Below are positions 1-9,528 of a DNA stretch of 64,000 nucleotides, one piece after another. Made by a program: the position numbers and the translations under genes. This DNA comes from Peribacillus asahii (GTDB lineage: Bacteria; Bacillota; Bacilli; Bacillales; DSM-1321): assembly GCF_003570725.1 (NCBI RefSeq), contig NZ_QWVS01000013.1:40001-104000 (forward strand), in the 5' to 3' direction. The number at the start of each line of letters is the position of its first letter. The stretch's first letter is position 1. The notes under the pieces are model-generated. The model saw nothing but the letters and a program-made list of their open reading frames with translations. It had not been told where the DNA came from and ran no database searches.

Positions 1-48
1 TGAAAAATTATACAACAATGAATCCAATTCACTTCATAAAAAGATATT

Positions 49-555
49 CTATGTAAAGCTTTTATTCTCTAATACTGTCACCTCTGTATGTGTAGATGCT
101 CCTACTTCTTTTGTATATTGGACTAGACGAAGGATATCATGACAGCATTGTTTAGCCCCTAGTACTAATAAAGGAACACCAATGAAATCAATTTTTAACC
201 GTCTAGAGAATAGCCCTCCCATTGTCATAGCGAATGGAACAGTCGGAGAAGTATTTGAGAAAATAACTTTTTCTTCCTCCCGAAAATGATTTTGCAACAT
301 TATACTTAAATTTTTTAAAGCTGGAACAACAAGCTTTGAATTTTTTCTTCCTATTGTATAAACAGAATGTCCCTCATCATCTATTCCATGAAAAATAAGC
401 CTTCCCATATCAGCAGGTGTTAATTGATTAAAGTAATCCACCTGCAAAATCTCTTCTTTCGTAAGCTTTCGGTCGGTAGGCAACTTTTTCAAATGATAAG
501 CTGCCGCTAGAGCCGTACTATGTGTTCCCGCAAAATCATCATAAATATAAATCAT
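49..555 (-). CDS. DUF3189 family protein
   Basis: A 168-residue soluble protein of unknown function. The opening MIYIYDDFAGTHS and the following AAAYHLKKLP resemble the DUF3189 family of Bacilli and Clostridia, and the length fits. I chose the ATG at 555 because an AGAAAGGTGA ribosome site sits just upstream of it; the in-frame ATG at 573 has no such site. Two cysteines (KQCCHD, near residue 142) and a Gly-Thr-His triplet near the N-terminus could bind metal or nucleotide, but this is inference. No signal peptide or membrane segment is visible. It stands alone, facing away from the chemotaxis receptor. Confidence 0.6.
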   Translation of the reverse strand: MIYIYDDFAGTHSTALAAAYHLKKLPTDRKLTKEEILQVDYFNQLTPADMGRLIFHGIDDEGHSVYTIGRKNSKLVVPALKNLSIMLQNHFREEEKVIFSNTSPTVPFAMTMGGLFSRRLKIDFIGVPLLVLGAKQCCHDILRLVQYTKEVGASTHTEVTVLENKSFT

Positions 556-825
556 GATGTCACCTTTCTTCATTAATATTTATATTTATTATTAACGAAC
601 ACTCCTATGCTATCCAGCATGCAAAATAAAGCAAAACTCTACTTAGAGAGATCCTTAATCTGCATTTAGCAAGAAAGCAGCAGAACCCAAATCACCTGTA
701 CATATTTAACATTTAGGCTTCGCTAAAAGGTGTGCGAGACTAGGGCCTCACATAAAAAATCAAAAACGCCCCATAACAAAACCAACATTTATTTAATATT
801 TTTTGGCAAATTCCGAAATTACCCA

Positions 826-852
826 TTAACAATAGTTCAAAAGTGCCGATAT
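826..852 (+). promoter_or_regulatory. SigD (sigma-28) promoter for the chemotaxis receptor
   Basis: GCCGATAT at 845-852 is an exact match to the SigD -10 element, and TTAA at 826-829 lies 15 bases upstream where TAAA is expected. Transcription would start near 858, which rules out translation from the GTG at 843 and supports the ATG at 900. Nothing else is recognisable in the non-coding stretch 556-825. Confidence 0.75.
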
Positions 853-899
853 TAAATAAAGAACTTTTTTATTTAAAACTTCACGAAGGAGCACGTATT

Positions 900-2639
900 A
901 TGAGGAAAAAACCCACATCTATTCGGACAAAATTAATTATGTTATGCGTAATCATTTTGATTGTTCCGACGACCATTCTAGGTATAAGTACTTATGTCAG
1001 TTCAAAAAAACAGCTAAATGAAGCTGGACAAGATCAACTAAAGCGAAGCACCGAAATGGTCCTTGGAATGATTAGCCTATTAAACCAAGAAGTTCAGGCT
1101 AAAAATATGACATTAGAAGAAGCGCAAGAAAAACTTCGTGTGGAATTATACGGTGAAAAAGGCGCCGATAATACACGCACATTGAAAGAAGAATACACCT
1201 TCGGAAAAGAAGGCTATATCTATGCATCCGATGACGAAGCTACACTTGTCATGCACCCATTTACAGAAGGTCAAAACATTTATGATTCGAAATCAGAAGA
1301 TGGCGTCATGGTAGGTCAAGAAACCGTTGCTATAGGGAAAGAAGGCGGTTTTCTTTACTATAAATGGTTAAACGAATCGAAAAATAAAACGGAAGACAAA
1401 GTCTCTTATGTAGAACGCGACCCTTACTGGGGATGGACGATTGCTTCAACCGCCTATCTTTCAGAATTCAATAGCAGCGCTTCTGAAATTGCTAACATTG
1501 TCTTAATTGTGGCCGCGATCGCAATTGTTCTCGGTAGTATTGTCGCTTACTATTTCTCTGTACGTTTTACAAAACCTATTATTCAAATTAGCGGTGAATT
1601 AAATCGTGCAGCTGAAGGTGATTTTTCAGGTGAAGATATAAAAGTAACGACAAAAGATGAAATTGGCTCCTTAACAGAAGATTTTAATAAAATGAGAGCG
1701 AACACAAAAGTACTACTAGCCCATGTTAACAATTCTACCGAGCACGTTGCGGCCTCTTCAGAACAATTGTCTGCGAGTGCAGAAGAAACAAGCAAAGCAA
1801 CAGAAGAAATTACACATGCAATTCAATTGATTGCAACGGGTGCGGAAGATAGCACGAATAGCTTACAAGAAAGCTCACAATCTTTAGATGAAGTAACGAT
1901 TGGTATTCAAAATTTAGCTGAAAACTCTGCGACTATTTCGGAAGCAGGAACAATGATTGCTGAGAAAGCACAGCAAGGAAATGTCTATGTTGAACAAACG
2001 GTAAAACAAATCAACTCGATTAACAACAAAGTAAACGAAAGCGGCCAAGTGCTGCAATTGCTCGATTCAAGTTCAAATGAAATCGGTGAAATTTCTAAAG
2101 TCATTACTGATATTGCTGATCAAACAAATCTATTAGCATTAAATGCTGCTATCGAAGCTGCACGTGCTGGCGAACACGGAAAAGGGTTTGCTGTTGTCGC
2201 AGAGGAAGTACGTAAACTCGCTGAACAATCGCAAAATTCTTCACATCAAATTTCTGATCTAATTAAGGATATTCAACTGAATATGGCTCGTTCAACAGAA
2301 TCGATGAACCAAGTAAAAGTTGAAGTTCAAGACGGACTGGAAATCGTCAGCAAAACAGAAGTAAGCTTCCAAGAAATTGTCACTGCGATGGAACAGATGA
2401 AACAGCAATTAACCGATATGGCTGCAACCGTACAGCAAATGTCGGCTGGTGCCCAAGAAGTTTCAGCTACTGTTACAAATAATACCCATACAATGAAAGA
2501 AGCATCTTACCAATCTCAGCAAGTAGCTGCAACGACGGAAGAACAGTTGGCCGCTATGCAAGAAGTTACGCATTCTGCTAATTCTTTATCTAAGCTTGCT
2601 GTAGAATTACAAGAAATCGTTAATAAATTTAAAATATAA
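900..2639 (+). CDS. Methyl-accepting chemotaxis protein with extracellular Cache domain
   Basis: Transmembrane chemoreceptor of 579 residues. The order is: cytoplasmic start, first membrane helix (about 11-31), an extracellular single-Cache sensor (about 40-190, with [11 protein letters not shown] and YWGWTIAST), second membrane helix (about 198-220), HAMP (about 220-270), and a long signalling coiled coil. The conserved hairpin tip ([19 protein letters not shown]) lies near residues 407-425. It should control the CheA-CheW kinase; the ligand cannot be inferred, although Cache receptors often sense small carboxylates or amino acids. The start ATG has GAAGGAG upstream and follows a SigD promoter, so it belongs to the motility regulon. 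The gene is monocistronic, with a terminator directly behind it. Confidence 0.95.
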   Translation: MRKKPTSIRTKLIMLCVIILIVPTTILGISTYVSSKKQLNEAGQDQLKRSTEMVLGMISLLNQEVQAKNMTLEEAQEKLRVELYGEKGADNTRTLKEEYTFGKEGYIYASDDEATLVMHPFTEGQNIYDSKSEDGVMVGQETVAIGKEGGFLYYKWLNESKNKTEDKVSYVERDPYWGWTIASTAYLSEFNSSASEIANIVLIVAAIAIVLGSIVAYYFSVRFTKPIIQISGELNRAAEGDFSGEDIKVTTKDEIGSLTEDFNKMRANTKVLLAHVNNSTEHVAASSEQLSASAEETSKATEEITHAIQLIATGAEDSTNSLQESSQSLDEVTIGIQNLAENSATISEAGTMIAEKAQQGNVYVEQTVKQINSINNKVNESGQVLQLLDSSSNEIGEISKVITDIADQTNLLALNAAIEAARAGEHGKGFAVVAEEVRKLAEQSQNSSHQISDLIKDIQLNMARSTESMNQVKVEVQDGLEIVSKTEVSFQEIVTAMEQMKQQLTDMAATVQQMSAGAQEVSATVTNNTHTMKEASYQSQQVAATTEEQLAAMQEVTHSANSLSKLAVELQEIVNKFKI

Positions 2640-2683
2640 GTAGAGTCATTTATTATACTAATCAATTCATGATAAGAAAAAAG

Positions 2684-2715
2684 TCCCTAAGGAAGTACAT
2701 CCTAGGGATTTTTTT
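2684..2715. terminator. Bidirectional terminator
   Basis: TCCCTAAGG pairs with CCTAGGGA (one bulged A) and is followed by a T-run. A-residues on the left give the opposite strand a T-run too, so it can serve both the receptor and the convergent flavoprotein gene. Confidence 0.8.
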
Positions 2716-2721
2716 CTTGCA

Positions 2722-3624
2722 TTACTGTTCCAGTAATCTTTTATGAATCCAAATTGCTGCTTGAGAGCCATCGCCCATTGCAATGGTTACTTGCTCAGAG
2801 TGTGCTGCTAAATCGCCGCCTGCCCACACACCCTTTATATTCGTTTCTTTTGTACGTGGGTTAAGTAATACATGTTTATTTTCGGTCAACTCAATACCTA
2901 CGGCTTCGGCCAGTTCATAGTTAATTTTATTTCCACCAAACCCGATAAAACCACGTTCCGCCTCCACAACTTCACCGTTCTTTAGCAAGACCCCAGCAAA
3001 ATGCTGTTTTTCATCCAATATAATTTTTTCAATTTGTTCATGAATAATTTTAATACGATGCTTTTCTAACTCATCAAGCTTAGTTATGTCAATCGCCGAC
3101 TGATTATGATTAATATAAATAATATCATTTGACCAGTAAGCCAATGTAACCGCCATATCAGCTCCTGTATTCCCAGCACCTAATACTACCGTTTTTTTAC
3201 CTGAAACTTCATACCCATCGCAATCGGGACATACATATATATCAGTACCAAGGCAGGTTACTAAATTCTCCAATTTAGGAAAGTGGTCGACAAGACCTGT
3301 TGCCAAAAAAATCGTTTTTGCTTCGAATGTGGCATGCTGCTCTGTTTCTAAATAAAAATGATCGCTTTCTTTTTTTAACGTGGTTACTACATCATGTAAA
3401 AACTGAACTCCATATTTCTCTGCATGCAACTTGCCTAGCTTCCTGATTTCTTGTCCACTTACACCGTCCGGCCAACCTAAAATATTATGGTAACACCTGC
3501 ATATTGTTGATCTGCCTTGATTCGAATCAATCACTAGGACATCATGTTTATACCTTCCTAACTGAATCGCCGCCTGCAAACCTGCAATTCCACCACCGAT
3601 TATCACACAATCCACTTGCTTCAA
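2722..3624 (-). CDS. NAD(P)/FAD-dependent oxidoreductase, thioredoxin-reductase-like
   Basis: A 300-residue flavoprotein with the two-dinucleotide-domain layout of low-molecular-weight thioredoxin reductases. The FAD-binding GGGIAGLQAA lies near residues 10-19, the NAD(P)-binding GAGNTGADMA near 153, and the C-terminal GGD motif near 270. A CPDC pair (C132/C135) occupies the place of the redox-active CATC of TrxB, followed by DGYE as in the family, so it may reduce disulfides, but the partner is unknown. Translation most likely starts at TTG 3624, with a weak GGCGGTGA upstream; no ATG fits in frame. It is separated from scoB by a terminator, so it is its own unit. It may be a paralogue rather than TrxB itself. 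Confidence 0.8.
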   Translation of the reverse strand: MKQVDCVIIGGGIAGLQAAIQLGRYKHDVLVIDSNQGRSTICRCYHNILGWPDGVSGQEIRKLGKLHAEKYGVQFLHDVVTTLKKESDHFYLETEQHATFEAKTIFLATGLVDHFPKLENLVTCLGTDIYVCPDCDGYEVSGKKTVVLGAGNTGADMAVTLAYWSNDIIYINHNQSAIDITKLDELEKHRIKIIHEQIEKIILDEKQHFAGVLLKNGEVVEAERGFIGFGGNKINYELAEAVGIELTENKHVLLNPRTKETNIKGVWAGGDLAAHSEQVTIAMGDGSQAAIWIHKRLLEQ

Positions 3625-3704
3625 AAAACATCACCGCCACTTTACTATTTACAAATATCCATAGTTTGTTTCTTATATGTAGCTATTATTCGTTTAACAA
3701 GAAC

Positions 3705-3740
3705 AAAAAAGAGAAGCCACATACCGCGGCTTCCCCTTTT
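3705..3740 (-). terminator. Terminator after scoB
   Basis: On the minus strand, GGGGAAGCC and GGCTTCTC form a GC-rich stem followed by a six-T run. It ends the scoAB transcript before the flavoprotein gene. Confidence 0.8.
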
Positions 3741-3753
3741 ATAATAATGAAAA

Positions 3754-4404
3754 TTAACTGTTAATCTTCAATGACTCACTTACAATAAAATCAGCTTCCG
3801 TTTTTTCTTGTACTTCTTCTAACGTAACACCTTCTTGTAATTCCACTAATTCCATTTTACCGTTAGTAAATTGGAACACAGCAAGTTCCGTAATTAAACA
3901 TTGCACAACACCTTGACCTGTTAAAGGAAGCGTACACGTTTTCTTAACCTTAGATTCACCGTGTTTATTAACATGGTCCATAATGACAACGATTCGTTTA
4001 GCTCCTTGCACTAAATCCATCGCGCCCCCCATTCCTTTTACTAACTTCCCTGGAATCATCCAGTTTGCTAAATCACCATTTTGTGAAACTTCCATTCCAC
4101 CAAGAATGGCTAAATCAATATGTCCGCCTCGAATCATCGCAAAGGATTCAGCACTATCAAAAAATGAAGCACCTAATCTCGCTGTTACGGTTTCTTTCCC
4201 TGCATTAATTAAATCTGGATCAACTTCCGACTCCTTCGGATATGCACCGATACCAAGTAATCCATTTTCCGATTGAAGCATAACATTGAAATCATCCGGT
4301 ATCATATTAGCAATTAAAGTTGGCATACCAATTCCTAGGTTAACGCACATTCCATCTTGTATTTCTTTAACCGCACGTTTTAAAATTGCATTTCGATTTG
4401 TCAT
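3754..4404 (-). CDS. scoB: 3-oxoacid CoA-transferase, subunit B
   Basis: Beta subunit (216 residues) of a succinyl-CoA/acetate:acetoacetate CoA-transferase. It moves CoA onto acetoacetate or a similar 3-oxoacid so that thiolase can cleave it. The SENGLLGIG motif (about residues 45-53) carries the catalytic glutamate that forms the covalent CoA thioester, and GIGMPT near the N-terminus is also typical. The start has AAAGGAG upstream. It lies 15 bases after scoA, so the two are co-transcribed. The partner subunit, the thiolase and the sigma-54 activator next door all point to ketone-body or short-chain fatty-acid use. The exact acyl substrate (acetoacetate versus another) is inferred. Confidence 0.93.
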   Translation of the reverse strand: MTNRNAILKRAVKEIQDGMCVNLGIGMPTLIANMIPDDFNVMLQSENGLLGIGAYPKESEVDPDLINAGKETVTARLGASFFDSAESFAMIRGGHIDLAILGGMEVSQNGDLANWMIPGKLVKGMGGAMDLVQGAKRIVVIMDHVNKHGESKVKKTCTLPLTGQGVVQCLITELAVFQFTNGKMELVELQEGVTLEEVQEKTEADFIVSESLKINS

Positions 4405-4419
4405 TATCGCTTCTCTCCT

Positions 4420-5115
4420 TTATGCATTAGCTGTCGTAAGCTTTTCGATTCGTTTTTCATAATTTTCCCCTACAAAAACTTTTTGAACATACACGCCTGG
4501 TGTATGAATTTCATCTGGATCAAGTTCACCTATTTCAACTAACTCTTCTACTTCAGCAATTGTAATCTTTCCAGCTGTCGCTACGACTGGATTAAAATTT
4601 CGTGCTGTTTTTCGAAAGACAAGATTGCCAAAAGGATCTGCCTTCCATGCTTTAACAAATGCGAAATCACCTACGATTCCTTGTTCCATGATATAGGTCT
4701 TTCCATCAAACTCCTTATGCTCTTTTCCCTTTGCTACCTCAGTCCCAACCCCTGTTGCTGTATAAAAAGCCGGAATCCCTGCTCCCCCTGCTCTTAAACG
4801 CTCCGCCAGTGTACCTTGGGGAATTAACTCCACCTCAAGTTCACCACTTAAAAATTGCTGTTCAAACAATTTGTTTTCTCCCACATACGAAGCCATCATT
4901 TTTTTAATTTGTTTATTTTCTAATAATAAACCTAAACCGCAATCGTCAATCCCACAGTTATTACTAACGATTGTCAAGTCTTTAACCCCTTGATCACGTA
5001 AACTAAGAATCAGCTTTTCCGGAATTCCACATAACCCAAAACCGCCAACAACAATCGTTGCTCCATCCTGAATCTGTTTAATTGCATCGTCTAATGATGA
5101 TATAACTTTCCCCAT
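4420..5115 (-). CDS. scoA: 3-oxoacid CoA-transferase, subunit A
   Basis: Alpha subunit (231 residues) that completes the CoA-transferase with scoB. The Gly-rich [11 protein letters not shown] (about residues 22-32) and VSNNCG (about 50) are hallmark CoA-binding segments of the family. The ATG has AGAGGAG upstream. About 470 bases of non-coding DNA separate it from the terminator of the sigma-54 activator gene, so scoAB should have its own promoter. I could not find a convincing -24/-12 element there. The gene is full length with no missing motif. Confidence 0.93.
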   Translation of the reverse strand: MGKVISSLDDAIKQIQDGATIVVGGFGLCGIPEKLILSLRDQGVKDLTIVSNNCGIDDCGLGLLLENKQIKKMMASYVGENKLFEQQFLSGELEVELIPQGTLAERLRAGGAGIPAFYTATGVGTEVAKGKEHKEFDGKTYIMEQGIVGDFAFVKAWKADPFGNLVFRKTARNFNPVVATAGKITIAEVEELVEIGELDPDEIHTPGVYVQKVFVGENYEKRIEKLTTANA

Positions 5116-5580
5116 TTTTCCATCTCCTCTTATACTATTAATCTTTGGATCAATTGAAACTAAAAATAGTGTGTATATAGCAAATCTCTAACAGCAACCA
5201 AAATGATATGGCCATACACCATCGAAGCAATTGTATGTAAAACTTCTAAACTTATACGAGGTTTTTGCATATTCTGAAAAACACATATGTTTATCTGCCT
5301 TTTTACAGATTTTTTTACAAAAACCTACCATATTCTTCATCTTATATATAATTATGCAAAATTTATACTATTTTTGTCAAATAATTCTAGTTGTTTACTT
5401 GAAAAATTTTCTAAAGTTGTTCATTTTTAAGACAATATTCTCTAAATTTCTTCCATACTGTACAGATTTCCCTACACAAAATACGCTATTTTACTTCCAT
5501 TGTACGAAATATCTAACACATCTGTCTTTTCACTTATAAACTATGCCTTACCGGTGATATTCTCTTGATAAATAACCAAT
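5116..5580 (-). other. Non-coding region upstream of scoAB
   Basis: A very AT-rich stretch. It must hold the scoAB promoter because a terminator closes the previous gene. I looked for a sigma-54 promoter (GG, ten bases, GC) on the minus strand and found none that fits. No convincing gene is present. Confidence 0.5.
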
Positions 5581-5610
5581 AAAAAAGTTCCCTCTTACTC
5601 AAGAGGAAAC
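5581..5610 (-). terminator. Terminator after the sigma-54 activator gene
   Basis: GTTTCCTCTT and AAGAGGGAAC form a 10-bp stem with a four-base loop, followed by six T on the minus strand. It separates the activator from scoAB. Confidence 0.85.
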
Positions 5611-5615
5611 CTTTT

Positions 5616-6989
5616 CTAAGGTAGTAAGCCATATTTATTCATTTTTTCATACAGTGTTGTGCGGCTAATCCCCAATTGTTTGGCTGCTTCCGATTTATTT
5701 CCTTGTGTAAGTCGTAAACAGGCTATAATCGTCATTCGCTCTGTTTCTTCCATCACTTGAGCCAGCGGATGAACCGTAATGGTCTCTTGAACCCCTGTTA
5801 TTTCTTCGGGTAAATGTTCAGCTGTAATCATTTCTCCCTCTTCTACAATATTTAACGCACGTTCAATCACGTTTTCTAACTCCCGTATGTTTCCTGGCCA
5901 ATAATAGGAAGAAAGGAAGCGCAGCGTTTCATCATCTATACCTTGAATAGATTTGTTCATGATACATTGATATTTTTCAACAAAATATCTTACTAAAATA
6001 TTAATATCCTCTTTTCGCTCTTTTAACGAAGGTATGGTCAGTTCCATTACCTTTAGCCGATAATACAAATCAAGTCGAAATTCACCTTTTTCAACCATTT
6101 CGGCTAAATTTCGATTAGTCGCAGCAATGACCCTTACATCAACCGAGATACTCCTTGGAGATCCAATACGCTCAATCTCCTTTTCTTGTAAAACCCGTAA
6201 TAATTTCACCTGCATATGCATCGGTAATTCACCGATTTCATCAAGAAAAATAGTCCCACCATCTGCAGCTTCAAATTTCCCTGCTTTCCCACCTTTTTTA
6301 GCACCGGAAAATGAACCGTCTTCATAGCCAAACAGCTCTGATTCTATAAGCTCTGTCGGGATAGCAGCACAATTCACTTTCACAAAAACCCCCATAGAAC
6401 GCCGGCTTTCATTATGAATAGAGTGGGCAAACAGCTCCTTTCCTGTACCGCTTTCCCCTAGGAGCAATACATTGGAATCACTTTTTGCTACTCGTTTCGC
6501 CTGCTGTTTTACTTCCAAAAACACCTCGCTTTCACCAATCAATCCATCAAATGTATAAGAAGCTGTATTGCCTTCACGAAACGCTCCTTTATACTTTTTC
6601 AGTTCCTTTTCAAGAGATTGGATTCGTTTGGACAAGGCTGTGAATTCTCCTACATTTTTAAATAAAATTTTCCCGACAGCCCCTACACTTTTTCCTTTCT
6701 TCAATATTGGTAATCTAGTTGCAATAATATAATTTTCTTTAATTCTTTGTAACGCCGCTGTCTCTGGCTTCCCTGTTTTAGCCACTATGTGCATTCGGGT
6801 ATTTTCAATGACTTCTGTTACATGCTTTCCTACTGCACTTTCCCGATTGACACCAAGAAAATCAGCATACGCTTGAGTTAGTATTTGAACATATCCCTCT
6901 GAATCGACTATGACGAAGCCGTCGTAGGCGTACTCTAAAATATCTTCCCACTCAATTTCCGAAACTTTCTGATTTTTAATAATAGTCAT
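5616..6989 (-). CDS. Sigma-54-dependent transcriptional activator (PAS-AAA+-Fis)
   Basis: Enhancer-binding protein of about 457 residues that remodels sigma-54 (SigL) polymerase. An N-terminal PAS domain (about 15-115) precedes a short coiled linker, the AAA+ domain (about 145-385) and a C-terminal Fis-type helix-turn-helix (NKSEAAKQLGISRTTLYEKM). Walker A is GESGTGKE (about 178-185) and Walker B is GGTIFLDEI. The sigma-54-contacting loop reads GSFSGA instead of GAFTGA. I prefer the ATG at 6989, which has AAGGAG seven bases upstream, over the GTG at 6995. It lies between the thiolase and scoAB, and the thiolase has a clear sigma-54 promoter, so it most likely activates this pathway, with PAS sensing an unknown metabolite. 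Confidence 0.93.
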   Translation of the reverse strand: MTIIKNQKVSEIEWEDILEYAYDGFVIVDSEGYVQILTQAYADFLGVNRESAVGKHVTEVIENTRMHIVAKTGKPETAALQRIKENYIIATRLPILKKGKSVGAVGKILFKNVGEFTALSKRIQSLEKELKKYKGAFREGNTASYTFDGLIGESEVFLEVKQQAKRVAKSDSNVLLLGESGTGKELFAHSIHNESRRSMGVFVKVNCAAIPTELIESELFGYEDGSFSGAKKGGKAGKFEAADGGTIFLDEIGELPMHMQVKLLRVLQEKEIERIGSPRSISVDVRVIAATNRNLAEMVEKGEFRLDLYYRLKVMELTIPSLKERKEDINILVRYFVEKYQCIMNKSIQGIDDETLRFLSSYYWPGNIRELENVIERALNIVEEGEMITAEHLPEEITGVQETITVHPLAQVMEETERMTIIACLRLTQGNKSEAAKQLGISRTTLYEKMNKYGLLP

Positions 6990-7061
6990 CTTCACTCTCC
7001 TTACCCCATGTCACCTTACAAATTATAACACGGAATAAGAAAATTTGACCATATTAGACAA

Positions 7062-8240
7062 TTAATGTCGTTCTATCACTAGAGCTGATCCTTGCCCGCC
7101 GCCAATACATAAAGATGCAAGCCCTCTTTTTGCTTGACTGCGCTTCATTTCATACAGCAATGTAACTAAAATTCGAGCGCCAGATGCACCGATTGGATGA
7201 CCTAAAGCAATAGCCCCACCATTAACATTTACTTTACGCGGATCTAACTCCAGATCTTGAAGTACAGCAAGCGATTGGGCAGCAAATGCTTCATTCAATT
7301 CAACTACATCAATATCGTTCACTGTTAATCCTGCTTTTGTTAATGCTTTTTTCACTGCCGGTACTGGTGCATACCCCATAATAGCCGGATCAAGAGCCGC
7401 ATTCGCATAAGATGTAATGGTTGCTAAAATATTAAGCCCTAGCTGCTCAGCTTTTTCTTTTGCCATCAGCACAAGCATCGCCCCGCCATCATTAATACCA
7501 GATGCATTCCCTGCTGTAACAGTTCCATTTTCTTTAAAAGCTGGGCGCAATTTAGCAAGCTGCTCTATTGTCGAACCATGTCGTGGATATTCATCTTGGT
7601 TAACCACAATAGTTTTGCCCTTCTTTTTGATTTCAACAGCAGCAATTTCAGCATCAAATCGACCAGCAAGCTGGGCCTTTTCCGCTTTTTGTTGACTAAG
7701 TAAAGCAAATTCATCCTGTCTTTCACGGCTAATTTCCCACTTTTCAGCAATATTCTCGGCTGTTATCCCCATATGATATTGATTAAAAGCGTCTGTTAAG
7801 CCATCGTAAATCATAGAATCAACTGCTTCTGCATGTCCTGCTCTCTGACCCCAGCGATAATTAGGAAGAAGATACGGGGCATTGCTCATACTCTCGATTC
7901 CCCCCGCAAGAATCACATCTGCATCACCGAGTGAAATAAACTGCGCCCCCATAATCACGGTTCGAAGGCCTGAACCGCATAGTTTGTTAACAGTTAAAGC
8001 AGGAGTCGTTTCCGGAATTCCAGCATGAATCGCCACCTGGCGTGCTACATTTTGTCCTAAACCAGCTGATAAAATATTACCTATCAAGACTTCATCAACC
8101 ATATCAGCTTGTATATTCGCACGTTTAATAGCTTCCTTCGCAGCCACAACTCCTAATTCGACTGCTGATACTCCGGCTAGACTACCTCCAAACGTACCAA
8201 TCGGTGTTCTTGCAGCTCCAACAATAACTACTTCTCTCAT
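7062..8240 (-). CDS. Acetyl-CoA C-acetyltransferase (thiolase)
   Basis: A 392-residue type II thiolase that cleaves acetoacetyl-CoA to two acetyl-CoA, or runs the reverse reaction. The nucleophilic cysteine lies in NKLCGSG (near residue 88), the catalytic histidine in [15 protein letters not shown] (near 348), and the second cysteine in CIGGGQG (near 378). The ATG at 8240 has GAGAGGAG at the right distance; the longer reading from 8264 has no such site. It is preceded by a sigma-54 promoter and followed by the activator gene, then scoAB, giving activation and cleavage of acetoacetate in one cluster. Confidence 0.95.
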   Translation of the reverse strand: MREVVIVGAARTPIGTFGGSLAGVSAVELGVVAAKEAIKRANIQADMVDEVLIGNILSAGLGQNVARQVAIHAGIPETTPALTVNKLCGSGLRTVIMGAQFISLGDADVILAGGIESMSNAPYLLPNYRWGQRAGHAEAVDSMIYDGLTDAFNQYHMGITAENIAEKWEISRERQDEFALLSQQKAEKAQLAGRFDAEIAAVEIKKKGKTIVVNQDEYPRHGSTIEQLAKLRPAFKENGTVTAGNASGINDGGAMLVLMAKEKAEQLGLNILATITSYANAALDPAIMGYAPVPAVKKALTKAGLTVNDIDVVELNEAFAAQSLAVLQDLELDPRKVNVNGGAIALGHPIGASGARILVTLLYEMKRSQAKRGLASLCIGGGQGSALVIERH

Positions 8241-8354
8241 ATGTTTCTCCTCTCTCTTTTTCATTCTTTCAAATCACATGTCGCAACCATTCTTTCTTCA
8301 TTTAACAACACTACTTACTGATATATATTCAGCTTTTGTGTCATTGATTATATA

Positions 8355-8369
8355 TGCAAGAATTGTGCC
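8355..8369 (-). promoter_or_regulatory. Sigma-54 (-24/-12) promoter of the thiolase gene
   Basis: On the minus strand GGCAC (8369-8365) and TTGCA (8359-8355) are separated by exactly five bases, matching the GGCAC-N5-TTGCA consensus. Initiation would fall near 8345, about 105 bases before the start codon. The resident activator is the obvious partner. Confidence 0.88.
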
Positions 8370-8411
8370 GACTTCAAAAGAATTTAAAAGAGGGACCTAT
8401 TTAGAACACAC

Positions 8412-8846
8412 CTACTTATGATTAAACAAGTATAATGAAGCAAACAACAAAGCAATCGCAGCCACTTTTTGTATATTAATTGGGATACGCTGCCCGCCAA
8501 ATAGACCAAAATGATCGACAATTGCTCCAATAATGATTTGCCCGGCAACAATTCCAATAAGAGCAGGAGCCACACCTATTTTGGGGACAACCAAAACGGT
8601 TACAACAACAAAGAATGCTCCAAGTAAGCCGCCAATTAATTGCCACTTCGGAACATCTGTAACAGACAATAGATTTCCCTTCCCCCAGAATAAAACAATA
8701 AATAATAAAGCGATTGTTCCCACTCCAAAAGAGATTAATGAAGCTTCTAACACACCTACTTTTTTCCCTAATCCTCCGTTAATCTGACTCTGAATTGCTA
8801 CAGCTGCTCCGCCAAGCAAAGCTAACAACGGAAATAATAAATTCAC
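8412..8846 (-). CDS. DMT-superfamily membrane protein (DUF606/YdcZ type)
   Basis: A 144-residue protein with about five hydrophobic helices, the size of half-length DUF606/YdcZ transporters. AIQSQINGGLGKKVG near residues 17-31 and GIVAGQIIIGAIVDHFG near 98-114 are characteristic of the family. Such proteins usually act as pairs or homodimers in drug/metabolite export; the substrate is unknown. It is a single gene upstream of the thiolase promoter on the same strand and is probably unrelated to that pathway. Confidence 0.8.
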   Translation of the reverse strand: MNLLFPLLALLGGAAVAIQSQINGGLGKKVGVLEASLISFGVGTIALLFIVLFWGKGNLLSVTDVPKWQLIGGLLGAFFVVVTVLVVPKIGVAPALIGIVAGQIIIGAIVDHFGLFGGQRIPINIQKVAAIALLFASLYLFNHK

Positions 8847-9102
8847 TACTAACTCTCCCTTATATCAAAATATTTGTATGTACCATCCTGATAATTGTAT
8901 CATGAAACCATTTTTTGCAGACGACTTTTTAAAACGCCAATAAGCAGATATAACTTTTCGTAATTTACCAATCATTCATGTAGGATATACATAATTTTTT
9001 TCAGTATTATCGAAAGCGTTATCCAAGACTTATCTAAATATGCTAAAATATTGTTAAACTAAATCTACCTGTTTTTATTACAGAAAAGGATTTGATAGAA
9101 GT

Positions 9103-9528
9103 TTGTATAAAATCATTATTGATCGAGAAGATGATGTGTACATGGCTAGTACAATTGGGAAAAGAGTTGCAGAGAATTGCGGACTAAATAAAAGCGATCA
9201 AACCAAATTAGTTGTATCTATTATGGAATTAGCTCGCAATATTGTTTTTTATGCTGATAAAGGAGAAATCTTTATTAATCCGATGCCGCCTTATGAAATT
9301 GAAATTATTGCTATTGATCGAGGTCCCGGAATAGCGAATATTGATGATGCTTTAAATAATGTAGTTCCTTCAAAAAAAGGATTAGGCTTAGGCTTGTCAG
9401 GAGTGAAACGCTTAATGGATGAATTTGATATTACTAGCACAGTCAATGTAGGTACGAAAGTGAGGGCCGTAAAATGGCTAAATGAAAGGACGGTTAGATA
9501 CTTTGACCACATCACTCGCCGCTCATGA
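9103..9528 (+). CDS. RsbT-like serine/threonine protein kinase (anti-sigma-factor type)
   Basis: A 141-residue GHKL-fold kinase resembling RsbT of the stressosome. The N-box MELARNIVFYA lies near residues 45-55, G1 DRGPGI near 75, and G2 GLGLGLSGVKRLMDEF near 95-110. RsbT phosphorylates STAS-domain scaffold proteins (RsbR, RsbS) and then activates a phosphatase partner. No rsbS, rsbU or sigB lies nearby, but the next gene, overlapping by 47 bases, ends in an RsbR-type STAS domain, which is a natural substrate. The start is a TTG preceded at some distance by AAAAGGA, so the exact N-terminus is uncertain. The last 15 residues, encoded in the overlap, extend past the usual family end. Confidence 0.85.
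   Translation: MYKIIIDREDDVYMASTIGKRVAENCGLNKSDQTKLVVSIMELARNIVFYADKGEIFINPMPPYEIEIIAIDRGPGIANIDDALNNVVPSKKGLGLGLSGVKRLMDEFDITSTVNVGTKVRAVKWLNERTVRYFDHITRRS

Noticed and set aside
5116-5300. A sigma-54 promoter for scoAB
   Set aside because: Nothing with GG, ten bases, GC spacing on the minus strand; TGGCC near 5213 has no TTGC at the right distance.
5231-5539. A 102-codon open frame in the spacer upstream of scoA
   Set aside because: It is rich in Phe, Leu, Tyr and Lys as expected from AT-rich DNA, has no ribosome site and faces away from both neighbours.
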